DNA of 64,000 bases from NCBI GenBank assembly GCA_037447605.1, contig CM074804.1, forward strand, positions 6,362,461 through 6,426,460. Direction: 5' to 3'. A program made the translations under genes and the position numbers. This stretch comes from Zygnema circumcarinatum (taxonomy: Eukaryota; Streptophyta; Zygnematophyceae; Zygnematales; Zygnemataceae). A model generated the notes under the pieces. That model made no database searches and was not told the DNA's origin. It worked only from the letters and a program-made list of their open reading frames with translations. This document shows, in pieces, positions 1-10,480 of this stretch. Position 1 is the stretch's first letter; each line of letters opens with the position of its first letter.

Positions 1-343
1 CCCCTCAAAAGCCCCTCCATTCCCATCTTGTCCCATGTATCCTAAGCTCACATTGTCTGGTCAGCCGGTGGACATCAGAATTTTGTAAACGCATTGTTTG
101 GATTGGTCAAGGCGAGGATAAAGGCTGGAAGTCGGGAAGGCTTGGCCTGGAAAAGGCATGCTATTGCTTGCAGCTCGTCCCTAACCCCGGACATAGGGAA
201 AGATTGATGATGTATGTGAAGGGAAGTAAGATAGTACCTATGCATTTGAGCATCCATATTGTTTGCAGCATCAGCAATTTGCCCAGCAGCGAGTCCCACT
301 GCAGCCCTACCCAGCAAGCAGGGCTGTTGACCTCACTAGTGAG

Positions 344-681
344 ATGCGTTTGGCCGGATGCTAAGCAGCGACACGTATATGGCGTGTGCAGTGGAAAAGG
401 GAGTCCAACAGGGCGAAACTGCGGACGGGCAGCCTGCCACCTTCCACACGAGCACGGTGACCAAGGAGACGGGCGATGTAGTGGCCGCCACAGTGACCCT
501 CAAAACCCCGAACGTGCTGACCTCTGCAGCAGAGATCGGCAATGCCCCCCCTCCCTCTGGCCCGCCGCCTTCGTCCAAGCTGCCGCCCTCCGAGACTCAG
601 CTGCGAAGGCGGGCGGTGCATCTCAACGAGTCGTCGTACAAAGTGGCCCCGGGGTGCGTTGTCGTGGCCTGGGACATGTGA
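344..681 (+). CDS. 3' part of an unrecognised gene (partial, left edge)
   Basis: An open frame ends at a TGA at 679-681. It is blocked upstream by an in-frame TGA at 340-342, so the exon must start after that; AG dinucleotides at 342-343 and 367-368 could serve as acceptors. Third positions are rich in G/C over 369-678, unlike the shadow frames, which supports plus-strand coding. The predicted segment has a Thr/Val-rich stretch, a Pro-rich stretch, then VAPGCVVVAWDM at the end. This end faintly recalls the closing beta-strands of GOLD domains, where a WDN motif is common, but that is only a resemblance. The terminal GACAT|GTGAGC could also be a splice donor, so the gene may continue. I do not recognise the protein. 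It would converge on the minus-strand gene ending at 1277. Confidence 0.35.
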
Positions 682-1276
682 GCTCAACCCAGGAGCTTTG
701 TATATGTGGCTCATAGGAAGTGTTGTATTTTTGTGAAAATGTTTCTTGCTTATTTGAGACACGTTGCGGGTCTATCTTGTACATACCCAATCCCTTATGT
801 ACGATGGAGGACCACAACAGCACAGATGGCAATTGTGTACGCCAAGTTTCTTTTCCACATTGGGCGGTAATGTAGATTGTGTATCCAATTTGTTGTGCGT
901 TTCTCAGGAGTCTCCTCGGTGGTAGGATGTCTTAGTGTCAACACCTCTGCTAGCGTGTGCCCGGGAAGGCGTCAGCCAAGGTTCTCTTCAAGTCAGCTAC
1001 TAGTCTCCAATCTCACAAACAAAACACATACCGCGTCGGAAAGAGGATATGCAGCTTCAAAAGTGGGAACAAATCGCTTCGGTTTCTGTAGGAACAACCA
1101 AACCATGCCTATAACATGTTCTGATTGAACAAAAAGCGAATATCGGATGATTTACCGAATGTTACACGGAACGCACTAAAGCCATTGCGTCCTCACGTCG
1201 TGTCATCAGCTTCTGAGGACAGACCATGAACAGCACTTGTTTGTGACAAGGCCACTCATCCAAGCAGCCAAATGCC
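682..1276. other. Intergenic, probably overlapping 3' UTRs
   Basis: This stretch lies between the tail of the left-edge plus gene and the stop codon of the minus-strand START-like gene. I see no exon with coherent splice sites, no RNA gene and no repeat. Short open frames here lack protein-like composition. Confidence 0.4.
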
Positions 1277-3479
1277 CTACCTGGCAGGCTTACTGTTTCG
1301 CCCGTCCTGGCTGCTATGACAGCCCTCAGCTTGCTTCCTAACAGAGAGCAGATTTGCTCTGATCTCTTTGGTAACGATGCCCTCCACAATCGCGACAGGG
1401 AGCCAGCGTTGAGGCATCACCTCAACTGAATATGAAAGCACGGTGCTGACACCACCTTCCGCACCGAGTGCTTCCCAGCCGTCCTGCAGTTTGAACGGCG
1501 GAGGAAGTGTCCAATAAGTAAAGAATTCGCCTCCTTTCACGCATACAGACGGAAACTGCCAGTATTGCTGCAGTCCAGCGCTGTTGAACTGATGTGATGC
1601 AATTCAGCCTTACGATAGAGATCCCCGGTCTCACCTGTCTCATTTGCCAAGTTCCTTTGAACAACTTGAAGTCGCCCTCCACCATGTTGAACAGGATTTC
1701 TCTTTGTGGACCTCTGGGCAGTTCCAGCAGTGGCTCCTCGTCTACATCCACTACTACCCTAGCTCTGAACTTCAATCCGAAGGCCAAGTTTTGGAGGCCC
1801 ACCTGTCACAATTTTCCCACACATTCATGTCATTCACGACAGTCATGATCCGTGGGTCGGCGAAGACATTGGTCTGTGATTCTCTTCACTTTGGTACTCG
1901 CATTTCTTCACCCCTGTTCGTGACGTAACTTGCTTTTCCTTCTAGACCTGCTCGACCCCTTATTTGTGAACGTAAGAAACGAAGGAAAGCCAATACTGCC
2001 TCGCATTTGAAAGGAATCTACCGAATACTTTTTCTTCAAGACTGTGCCTAACCACAAAGCTTTAGGATTTTCGTTTTTGGTCGGCATCAACAACAAGTGT
2101 TCGTAATTGTTTTGCCAGGGAGGGGGGTCGTACGGACTGTGTAGTTCAGATGCCTGCATTGACAAAGAGGATTCGAACATTCAAAGCTCAAATTCGTTTT
2201 CCTTGCATTGGCCTTACGTCAGGTTCAACAAAATGAAATTCCCTTAAATGGAAATTTGAGTCATTCTTACGAAACAATTCCCTAAAACAAATGGGTCCAT
2301 TCCAATTCCCAAGGCATGGCTGGAACTTAACCTAAGAAGGTGATACAACCCTTCCACATTCTAGGCAAGCGCTACTGAAACTTTTTTGGTGCTAAGTGCC
2401 TGCTGTCACACACAGCTCATAGTGATGAGGCCGGCTTGAACAGAAGAGCATTAACTTACAATTAAAAAACTGCTCCTGTACTCGTTCAGTTACAAAAGCG
2501 CAGGCCCCAGAATTGGTAAGCGTTTTCATATCCATGCATCAGCTTACAGGCTGGCATCGACTTAACCAACCAACACTGCTTGGTCTTTTCAACAACCGCT
2601 CCTTCTTCCAAAGCTGGTTAGTAGTTGCAAATTCCTAACTCTTATTATTCACACGACTTTTACAAACTCGAAACGCTTCCGTTTAATCATTAAAATGAAT
2701 TAGTAATCGATATGCCTTTCCGCCGGACATTATCTCGAACCCTACGCATTTCCGCATGTGTGTGGGTGACAGGACCCAGGAGTCGAGTCTAGCTCCCGAC
2801 ATCGTTTCACAGTCCGCTCAGTTTTAGAAACTACCCTGAAGGATATCTCTTACAGCTGGGTAGTTCCAAATAGCTCTGTGCATTTGCACGACGATTGCCT
2901 GTTTGAGTTCCTTCAATCAACATGCCGTAATATATGAACAAGATGACAGTCTCTCGTTATCTTTCCTTTTTCCGTCCCTAAAGCCCGACACCGTTCCCTC
3001 TGCACGTGACGCCATGCCTATCTGCTCACCTGCAAGAGTCGTGCTCCATTTGGCCGTCTTTCCAGGAGCTCGCTAGCATCAAGATTGGGAATAAAGTCGG
3101 CCAAGTGCGCGTAGTCTGTGAGCACCGCCCACACGGCCTCCAGCGGCGTCCTAACCACGATACTCGCACTCACGCGCCTGCAGTTGGGCCCTACAGCCTC
3201 CACCTCTACCTGCAGCTCTGCGCCCTCCTCCTCCTCCTCCTCCTCCTCTGCTACTCCAGCCACTGCTTCCCGCCCCTCTGGCACCGCCTCTGCCACCCTA
3301 CCCCGCCCTCCAGCTCCAGCTCCAGCTCCAGCTCGCGCGCTGTGCACGGCCCCACCCCCGCAGCGCGCACGCAGAGGCGGGGCCCACGCGCAGGACCCCG
3401 CAGGCCGCGTGGCGCGCGACACGTGGCCCGGGCAAGGCGACGGCGCGCAGGGCAGCGGGGCGGCGGCGGGCAGCGCCAT
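1277..3479 (-). CDS. START/polyketide cyclase-like plastid protein
   Basis: Three exons, 3479-3030, 1802-1635 and 1483-1277, all joined in phase 0, give 274 aa. Residues 1-90 are rich in Ala, Arg, Ser and Pro and resemble a plastid transit peptide, closed by a run of eight Glu. The rest is one SRPBCC (START/Bet v1-like) lipid-binding fold: an opening strand with PLEAVWAVLTDYAHLADFIP, a middle with VEGDFKLFKGTW, and a C-terminal helix with LPVAIVEGIVTKEIRANL. These are the hallmarks of plant 'polyketide cyclase/dehydrase and lipid transport' proteins such as Arabidopsis At4g01650. The ligand is not known. The ATG at 3479 is chosen because it opens the transit-like segment; an upstream open frame runs into the GGGA repeat. 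It is divergent from the gene starting at 4865. Confidence 0.88.
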
Positions 3480-3507
3480 GCCCTGCGGAGGGAGGGCGGG
3501 AACGAGG

Positions 3508-3566
3508 GCCGGAGGGAGGGAGGGAGGGAGGGAGGGAGGGAGGGAGGGAGGGAGGAAGGGAGGACG
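3508..3566. repeat. (GGGA)n microsatellite
   Basis: A nearly perfect GGAG/GGGA tetranucleotide tract lies about 30-90 bp upstream of the minus-strand ATG at 3479, so it falls in the 5' UTR or core promoter of the START-like gene. Similar tracts occur near 38030-38100 and at 43657-43706. Confidence 0.9.
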
Positions 3567-3899
3567 AGCGGGAAGGAGGGCGGAAGGGAAAGAGGGAGGC
3601 TGGCACGGAGGGAGCGAGAGAGCAGCTTCGCCTTCCTCGCCGGCTCCCCGCCCGCGCGCCTCGCGCTGCCACGCGGCGCCCTGCAAGAGGCGCTCATTCG
3701 AGCTGTACGGACATGTTCATGGTGACACGTGGACTACTCCCAGGGCGCCACGCGGGTGCCCGGTCGGTCAGGTCGCACCGCCAGAAAAGGGCCGTACGGC
3801 ACGGCAAACGAGCAGGACATGGACCGTCCGTCCGTTGAGATACGGTACGGACGTCGGACTGCATCGTCTGCGGGCGGCTCGGGGGTCGGCGCGAACTCT

Positions 3900-4110
3900 C
3901 TGTTCGTCTGTCTGTCTGTCGGTATCTGCTTGTCTGCCTCTGTCTGTACAGTATATCTCTGACTTACGGTCTGTCTCTGACTTACGGTCTGTCTGTCTGT
4001 TTGTCTGTATGCCTGTCGGTCTGCCTGTTTGTCTGTCTTTCTGTCTCTGTCTCTGCCTGCCTGCCTGAGTGACTGACTGTCTATCTGTCTGTCTGTCTGT
4101 CGTTGTCTGA
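3900..4110. repeat. Imperfect GTCT/TCTG-rich tract
   Basis: Repeated GTCT and CTGC words run across about 200 bp, including a roughly 20-bp direct duplication around 'ctctgacttacggtctgt' near 3957-3992. The long open frames seen here in several phases come from this low-complexity sequence and are not genes. Confidence 0.85.
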
Positions 4111-4268
4111 CGCGCGAGTGCGCGTCGCTGCCGTGGCCTTGGGCGGCGTGCGCGGTGCGGTCGCGTGGGTCGGGCCAAACGTCCCGAGACGCCACGTGGC
4201 GTGACGATGGAGCCAAGCGGACCAACCGCACGCCGGCGCAACCGCTCGCTCGCTGCCGGCGCGCTGGA

Positions 4269-4315
4269 GGGCCCCCCGCCCCGCCCCGCCCCGCCCCGCC
4301 CCGCCCCGCCCCGCC
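4269..4315. repeat. CCCCG pentanucleotide tract
   Basis: Consecutive CCCCG units (about eight) form a G/C-only tract inside the divergent promoter region. Confidence 0.85.
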
Positions 4316-4420
4316 TGGCTGGCTGGCCGCGGGCAACGCCAGGTCAGGACGGGATGCGATGCGCCCGCCCTGCCTACCCCATCACTCACCCATCCCACCC
4401 ATCATTTCAGTATCTATCAT

Positions 4421-4608
4421 CATGCCATGCCGTACCTTGCCATCCCATGCCATGCCGTACCTTGCCATCCCATGCCATGCCGTACCTTGCCATCCCATGC
4501 CATGCCGTACCTTGCCATCCCATGCCATGCCGTACCTTGCCATGCCATGCCATGCCATGCTATGCCATGCCATGCCATGCTATGCCATGCCATGCCATGC
4601 CATGCCAC
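4421..4608. repeat. 25-bp minisatellite grading into CATGC repeats
   Basis: Four full 25-bp units (4421-4445, 4446-4470, 4471-4495, 4496-4520) and a partial fifth are followed by pentameric CATGC with occasional TATGC to about 4608. Each 25-bp unit contains GCCGTACC, so the array multiplies the GTAC core word found elsewhere in promoter spacers. It lies about 250-450 bp upstream of the plus-strand ATG at 4865. Confidence 0.92.
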
Positions 4609-4864
4609 GGTCCAGCCGCATGGGGTTTGCGCCGACCCGGCCGCTTCTGTAAGCTGCGCGCCAGCGTCGGTGCGGGCGCCACGCGGCCGTGCGAACACGT
4701 GTCACGCCCTCCGGCATGGGCATGGCCGCGAGGCGGAGCCATGGCGGGCGGAGGGTAGGTCTGGGGCCCGCCCCGCCCACCCGCATGGCTCCGGTGCTGC
4801 TGTTCCCGCCCGGTCGCTCCTCTCCATAGGCCGCCATGGCCTTGCTTCCCTAGCTCCGATTGCG

Positions 4865-7476
4865 ATGGAATCAATAGCCTGCAGCAATGCAGGGCCCCAG
4901 GCGACGGAGACCGCAGAAGCCTCTGCAGATGTGGACCTGCCAGGGAGAAAGCCGAAATCAGGCGGCGCAAACCGAGTCGGTGGGAATTTACAGCTCTTTG
5001 GCTTGGAAGCTCCGGCCAAGCAGAGCGGTCTTGGCAGTCCGTTGTTCGTTCTGGAGTGGACCAGATCCGACAACGCCGTAGCAGGTCTTCCAAAGGTCTG
5101 CCTGCCTGCTGAGCTTCCTCCTGCATTGCGCCCGCATGTAGCTGTTCGCGTCTGCGGTTGTTGGCATCCGGTTGTCCTTTCTTCCGAATTCGGCATGCTT
5201 GGTCTTGAATTACTCTTTCGCTTTGCTGTTTTTATAATATCCGTTCCCTTTATTATGAGCATAAAGCAACAGCCGGCTGACGGATGGTGGCTGTTCGGAG
5301 TAGTCCGAAAGCTTCATCTACTTGTCTGATCAATTTATAATACATTCGCAGTAGTCTTGACAAAAAAAACAATCTTAACTGCTACGCTTTTATGGTGGGA
5401 GGCCTGCGATGCATTGCGCCAACTTTGTGTGTGGCAAGCCGCACACATGGAAAGTGATTGATCCTCTGGGCCTTTTTATGAGCGTGGGGAACCATATGGT
5501 GATATTCGGGGAAGTCTTTGTTTACTCTTTTATTGACTACATCACATGGCTTTGTATATGTAGAACTTGTAGTCATAACATTCACTTGTTCTGAATTTGT
5601 ATTGTGAAATGTATTTGTTGTCGGTGCTCTGCGGGAGTCGCAGATTGACTGGGTGCTTTGCCCGACTTCGATAGAAGATGGAAAAGGAGACCTCGATGAT
5701 TCTCAAGCAGAGGAGGTGAGTCCAAGAATGCAATTTCTCGATGTTCGGGGGGGGCAAGCCGAAATTTATGCAGAGACCATGAAGCTTTTTGAATGGTGCT
5801 CGAGTATTGCAAAGCATTGCCTTGCTATGTTTTATTAGTGGAGTCATATCCTGAGTGGGTCGGGGGTATCAAAGAATTTCAGACGATTTGGAAGAAATGT
5901 CCTCATGCTAAATAGCTGGAAGAGACTGAATAGCCTGCCCTCTGCATGACTCCCGAACTGCTTGCCAGTGAAGTATCAAGTGCAATCCATTCATTTTGTT
6001 TTATCCTGTTACTTGTCCTGGAGGGGCAGCCTTTCAGAATCAGAGACCATCTCAAGTACTTGCGGAGATCTAAAGCCAAGGTAGGACGTTTTTGCAGGCC
6101 CATGCTTCATCTCGGAATGAATTTTACTTCGAAAGAGACTTTCCGACCAAAAAATTGCTAGGAATACGTGTCGTGCTTCATGCTGCTCTCCGTCCCTGAT
6201 TGCCTCTGTCCAGGTCAATACTGGGGAGTCGACGGAGCCTGCATGTCACAATCAGGGTGCAACCACGAGCTGTGTCGAAACAAGTGCAGGTAGGCTAATG
6301 TGCATGTATGTGGTGCTTTTGACGAGCCTAAGTCAATCGATCACCGAAAGGATGGCTGACGAATGGATAGTCGCCCATTTGCCTTCCTTTCTCTTACTCT
6401 TTTCCAATTCACATGGGTTATAAAACCAATGTACTTATTCGCCAGAGAGCGCACAGATTGATAAAGTGAGAAGTAACCTGTTTCGAAGTAGGCATATATG
6501 CTAAGATATATGTTCGCAAGACAGACTTTCAGTTTCCAAAGGTCACTTCATTCATCATTATTCTTCAATGTTTACTCTTTTATTTCTGCCAGATCCTATG
6601 TGTGCTAGAAATACTCGGAAGGGGATTGCTAGGAGGAGGATTCTTCCCCCATCACAGCTCACCCAGCATCAGCTGAAGACCGAGTCTTTGCAACCAATTG
6701 GTTTGCCTCCAACCAATCGAACAGTTGCTGACGACAAGCGTATCAAAATGGAGCCTAACTGGGTAGTTGACGATAAGTCTGAGTTGAGTTCAGGTGTAAC
6801 TAATCAGACATCTCAAAGCAGGAACGCAGACAGTTCCTGTGGATTAGCTGCTCTTTTTACGAGGTTGGGAGAACTGGCTGCCCGCGATGGGCTTGTGGGA
6901 CTGCTTGAAGAGGAGGGACCGCATGGTTGCGCCCTTCACATTCACTGCAGGAAGGCAAAGAGCCGTCTGCGCGTGGCCCCAGAGGAGGTTTTGAGCGAGC
7001 AACAGTCCAATGATAGTTCAGTGATAAATGGGGATAATGTAGATAAAAACGTGCAAAGGAAGGAGTTCGAATCATGTTCGACGAAGTCAGACCATCTAAG
7101 CCCTGAAGTTTACATGCCGGATCGGATTACTGAGGGCCCTACTGAATGCCTAGGGATCCGAAATAGCTGTTTCGGAAATGGAAGGAGTAAGAACTCGCAG
7201 AGTTCAATCTCAGTCTTGTCTGAGGATGCTTCCTCAGTAGCCAAAAGGCACATCGTAGTGATGGCATGTCATAGTAGCAAAGTTGTGGATTGTGCAGGTG
7301 CAGCACTTGCAGTAGAGGAACCAGGTTTCACCGTAGGCGATGAAAAGACAAACGAGCGCAGGTCAAAGAGAAACCGCAGTGCACCTTTCTGGTTGGTGCA
7401 TTATAATGTCGTAGATGCAGTACTGTCAGGTCGGGGAACCCGCCAGGGGAAACGTGGAATAGGCAGGTCGGACTGA
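4865..7476 (+). CDS. Unrecognised multi-exon protein, about 439 aa
   Basis: Five exons fit a single frame: 4865-5095 (or to 5137, also in phase), 5644-5715, 6024-6080 (or from 6030), 6214-6289 and 6593-7476. Phases are 0, 0, 0 and 1, and the total is 1320 nt including the stop. Exon 1 holds a hydrophobic segment SPLFVLEW; exon 3 is basic with PFRIRDHLKYLRRSKAK. Exon 5 is long, has a basic start (NTRKGIARRRILPP), an LGELAARDGLVGLLEEEGPHG segment and a basic C-terminus (RRSKRNRSAPFW). The basic patches suggest a nuclear or nucleic-acid-associated role, but I recognise no domain. It is divergent from the START-like gene and converges on the SLC25 gene. The exon 1 donor is the least certain junction. 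Confidence 0.6.
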
Positions 7477-8623
7477 GTTGGTGTTTCGCTAAGAGGGGCG
7501 TCGGCGGCTTATGAACCGACGCATCCCCTGAGATTGTTCTCAGAGGGTTTACGAGGTCGGCACCCCGTAGGCGCTGCTGGATGGAGAGGTCTCTTGCAGA
7601 GGGCCACGAGGAGGAAGGACTCCCATCCTTCTACACACTCGTTTCTCTCTTTCGTCCGCACTGCAGGGGAAGTTTTGCTGTCAGGTGTTTCCTACTGTCT
7701 GGAGAGAGAATGAGGGAGCGTGTGAGTCTCTTGCAATTCCTTGATGGGGTCACCAAGAGTGGACGAGAATTCTTTTTGAAAGCGTCCAGTCATTAGCCCT
7801 TGAGATAAGAATTCTTGTCCCCTTTGGTGGAAAGCAGAGCAGCTTCTAGAGACGCTACCACAATGTTTTGTGTTTTTTGTCCATAAATTCAACAAAGCGT
7901 CTAAACTGCCAACTTGCCAAAGCCAGACTCATTCAGATGTCGGATGTCGTTTTTGAGCAGTGACAATGAACCTTTCTGAAGATCTCCCAGTATTATTTCC
8001 ATCATTTTCTTTGTTGGAGTTTGGCAACACTGAATGCTGTTGTCATACATGGAACGTCGGGCTGAGCTACGATGGAGGACGGTGGGCTAAGAGAGGGACT
8101 CAGCTCACGATTGAGAGGGTGAAGGATAGAGAGGGAGACTCGGCTCATAATTGAGGGAGAGGGAGAGAGGGAGATTTGAGAATGGAACGGAAAGCAGAAG
8201 CGGAGTTGGGGATACCAGGACAGACGTTGAAAGAACGGGCGGGCAGCCTCGAGCGATTGAGGACTTCAAAAAGAAATAAAGTGATTCAAGAAGTGGCAGT
8301 TAGTGGCTACATTTTGACTCATAGAACAGAATAGTCCCAGGCATTTGCTTGGAATCAGTCGTTGTCATAAAACTCAAAACGAGAGAGAAATGAAAAAATG
8401 AAAAATTGCTTCTATCTTGGAAGGGAAAACAATGTTTCCTTCGCTTTCGCTAACCGACCTAATGAAGTGAAAATCAGTACGCATAGTAAAGAATCCCCTT
8501 CCAGGTCAGACTAAATGGCAGATGTCGCATGATAACTTCAAGACGTTTATTTATTGTTGGGAAACCCAAGGAGCTTTCATAAAAGAACTTGTTTAAGCTC
8601 TGAGCTCCATGTGCACTGCCTGC
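7477..8623. other. Convergent intergenic region
   Basis: Two genes end toward each other here (stops at 7476 plus and 8624 minus). The stretch contains GA-rich sequence around 8080-8180 and AT-rich sequence with AATAAA at 8275-8280. I see no exon or RNA gene. Confidence 0.5.
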
Positions 8624-10443
8624 TCATGACATGACCTTCATGAGTTGGTCATACGAAGTGAACATGATCATGGTGGAGTGGGCGACCCACAGAACCCTTG
8701 ACGTCGTGCCCCGAACGAATCCGCGGACCCCTTCTGTCTTCAAAATTGATTGGAATGCGTCCAGCGGCCCCGAATAGGCAGTTGTGGACGCCACATTGCT
8801 TTTGCCCTGCACCTGCAGCCGGGTCTTGACCACATCCTGCATGCCAACCTTGGGGGTAAGTGCGAGGAGGCACTTTACAGAAGTGAGAAATGAAAAGTAG
8901 GAAACCTTTGCAAGAATGGGCGCCTCGCCTCTCGTGATACGCTCAACACACGACAGTCTTTACCATTGAGACGATGCATGCAAGTAGAAGGAACAGCGGG
9001 AGCCTCCCACATATGCCTCGCTCAATCGTGAGCCCCCAGCAGTTGGAATGAAGATTCACAATTTAAAGACAAATGCAGCAGCTGCCGTTCCCAAATGTGC
9101 CTTTGTGAACAGAAATGCGCATCCATATGGGCGCTCATATTTTCTCCGCCCAGGTGGTGTGCGGTCATCAAAAACTACATGCAGCCGAATCAAGCCTTGC
9201 CTGAAAGAACGGCAATGCTACTTCTCCTTACTGGACAAGGATCGTGAAACGTTCATGGTCTTGATAAGACATTCTGGCCGGCCGAACAGACGCAACTTCA
9301 GAGCAATGGCTCTCAACGTGGGGGTTCAGTTGCTCCAATGAATCACGTGTCCCTCCCCTCCCCCCCCCCCCTCCCACCCCAACTCACCATAGGGTTGGTG
9401 AGTGCTGCAGCAATGGCGCTGCTGCCAAACGATGCCGCCAGCTCATACTTCACATCAAGGAGCTTCAGCTGCCTTGCCAGGTACCCCAGCCCCGCCCGCC
9501 CAGCAGCCCATCAATAGGCCCGCCTGGAAAGGCGCAGCTGCTTTGCACTCTTCACACTCATCTGCTTATGGGCATGTGCGAATCGAAGGCACAGCGGAGG
9601 AAGGCAGCCAGCTGTGGTAGCCCCTCGCATCCTAGCTCTGATCATTGCTGTGCATTGCATGGCTACTGCAGTCGAAAAATAGAAGCCATTCTATTCTCGT
9701 ATGGTGGAAAGAAGGTTTCTCTCACTGATTCAGCACCGGAGTACCACATGCCAAGACGCTTGCTCCCCTCCCACAGTGGCAGGTAGATGGCATTAAAGGG
9801 TGCCCACACCAGCTGGGCCCCAATGCAGTTATCTGATGTCATCAAATCTGCTCTAGAAAAGAACTTACATTTTACAAAGACGTGGGACCATCAGCACGGA
9901 CTCAACAGATTATGTAAAACAATTTGCTAGGTCCACTCCTCTTCTGGAGGTCCAAGCTCCATCACCTTGAAGCGTCGAACTCAGTCTATGGCGGCCATGC
10001 GGTGGCGAGGCATCACTCACCTGAGTCATGCCAAATCCGCGGTAGAGCGCTCGCACACCCTCCGCCTGATAAATCTTCCGCGCAGCATCCATGGAACCCT
10101 GTTGGCAAGGCAGGAAGGCATCAGCTCATTCGAGCTTCATCTGTAATGCACCTGTGTCTGGGATGCAGCTGATGGAATTTTCAAACACGAAAAAGTTAAG
10201 TGACACAGGTCTGGGCTAAATGGTTCCAAGGAAAGCTCTGGAGAAGCATGAGAGGGGAGCGAAATCGCGTGCCTGATATGCGCCTGCTGCAGTCCGTGTC
10301 TGCACCTGCTGCCGCTGCCGCACCACCTCCAGCGGCACCATCACCAAGGACTGCCCGAGGGTGGCCACCACGCCCCCGACAAGCTGCACCAAGGGGCTAT
10401 CCTCGTCGCCTGTGTGTGAGAGAGAGAGAGAATGAGACAGTTT

Positions 10444-10480
<37 letters not shown>

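Larger units (their letters stand above)
3480..4864. promoter_or_regulatory. Divergent promoter region packed with simple repeats
   Basis: This 1.4-kb spacer separates two start codons pointing outward (3479 minus, 4865 plus). It holds a GGGA tract, GTCT-type repeats, a CCCCG tract and a 25-bp minisatellite, listed separately. It also has a CCGTACGG palindrome at 3792-3799, further GTACGG words near 3842-3850, an ACACGTGG at 3725-3732, a GCCACGTGGC palindrome at 4191-4200 and an ACACGTGT at 4696-4703. The last three contain CACGTG, the bZIP/bHLH G-box core. GTAC is the core bound by plant SBP-domain factors. That these sites act on either gene is inference. Confidence 0.55.

Noticed and set aside
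168-716. 182-codon plus-strand frame
   Set aside because: Overlaps a better-composed frame (369-681) and shows no coding bias; treated as its shadow.
1908-2180. 90-codon minus-strand frame inside the START-like gene
   Set aside because: Lies in the 1.2-kb intron between exons 1 and 2; exons 1 and 2 join in phase without it and match the family directly.
3006-4068. Several overlapping long open frames on both strands around the GGGA and GTCT repeats
   Set aside because: Low-complexity sequence keeps frames open in all phases. Only the minus-strand segment 3479-3030 has domain content (START fold).
4155-4758. Plus and minus frames rich in CHAMP or WHGMA repeats
   Set aside because: They are translations of the CATGC minisatellite, with no domain and no splice context.
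8080-8180. GA-rich direct repeats that first looked like a possible repeat array
   Set aside because: Irregular purine-rich sequence with no constant unit or spacer.
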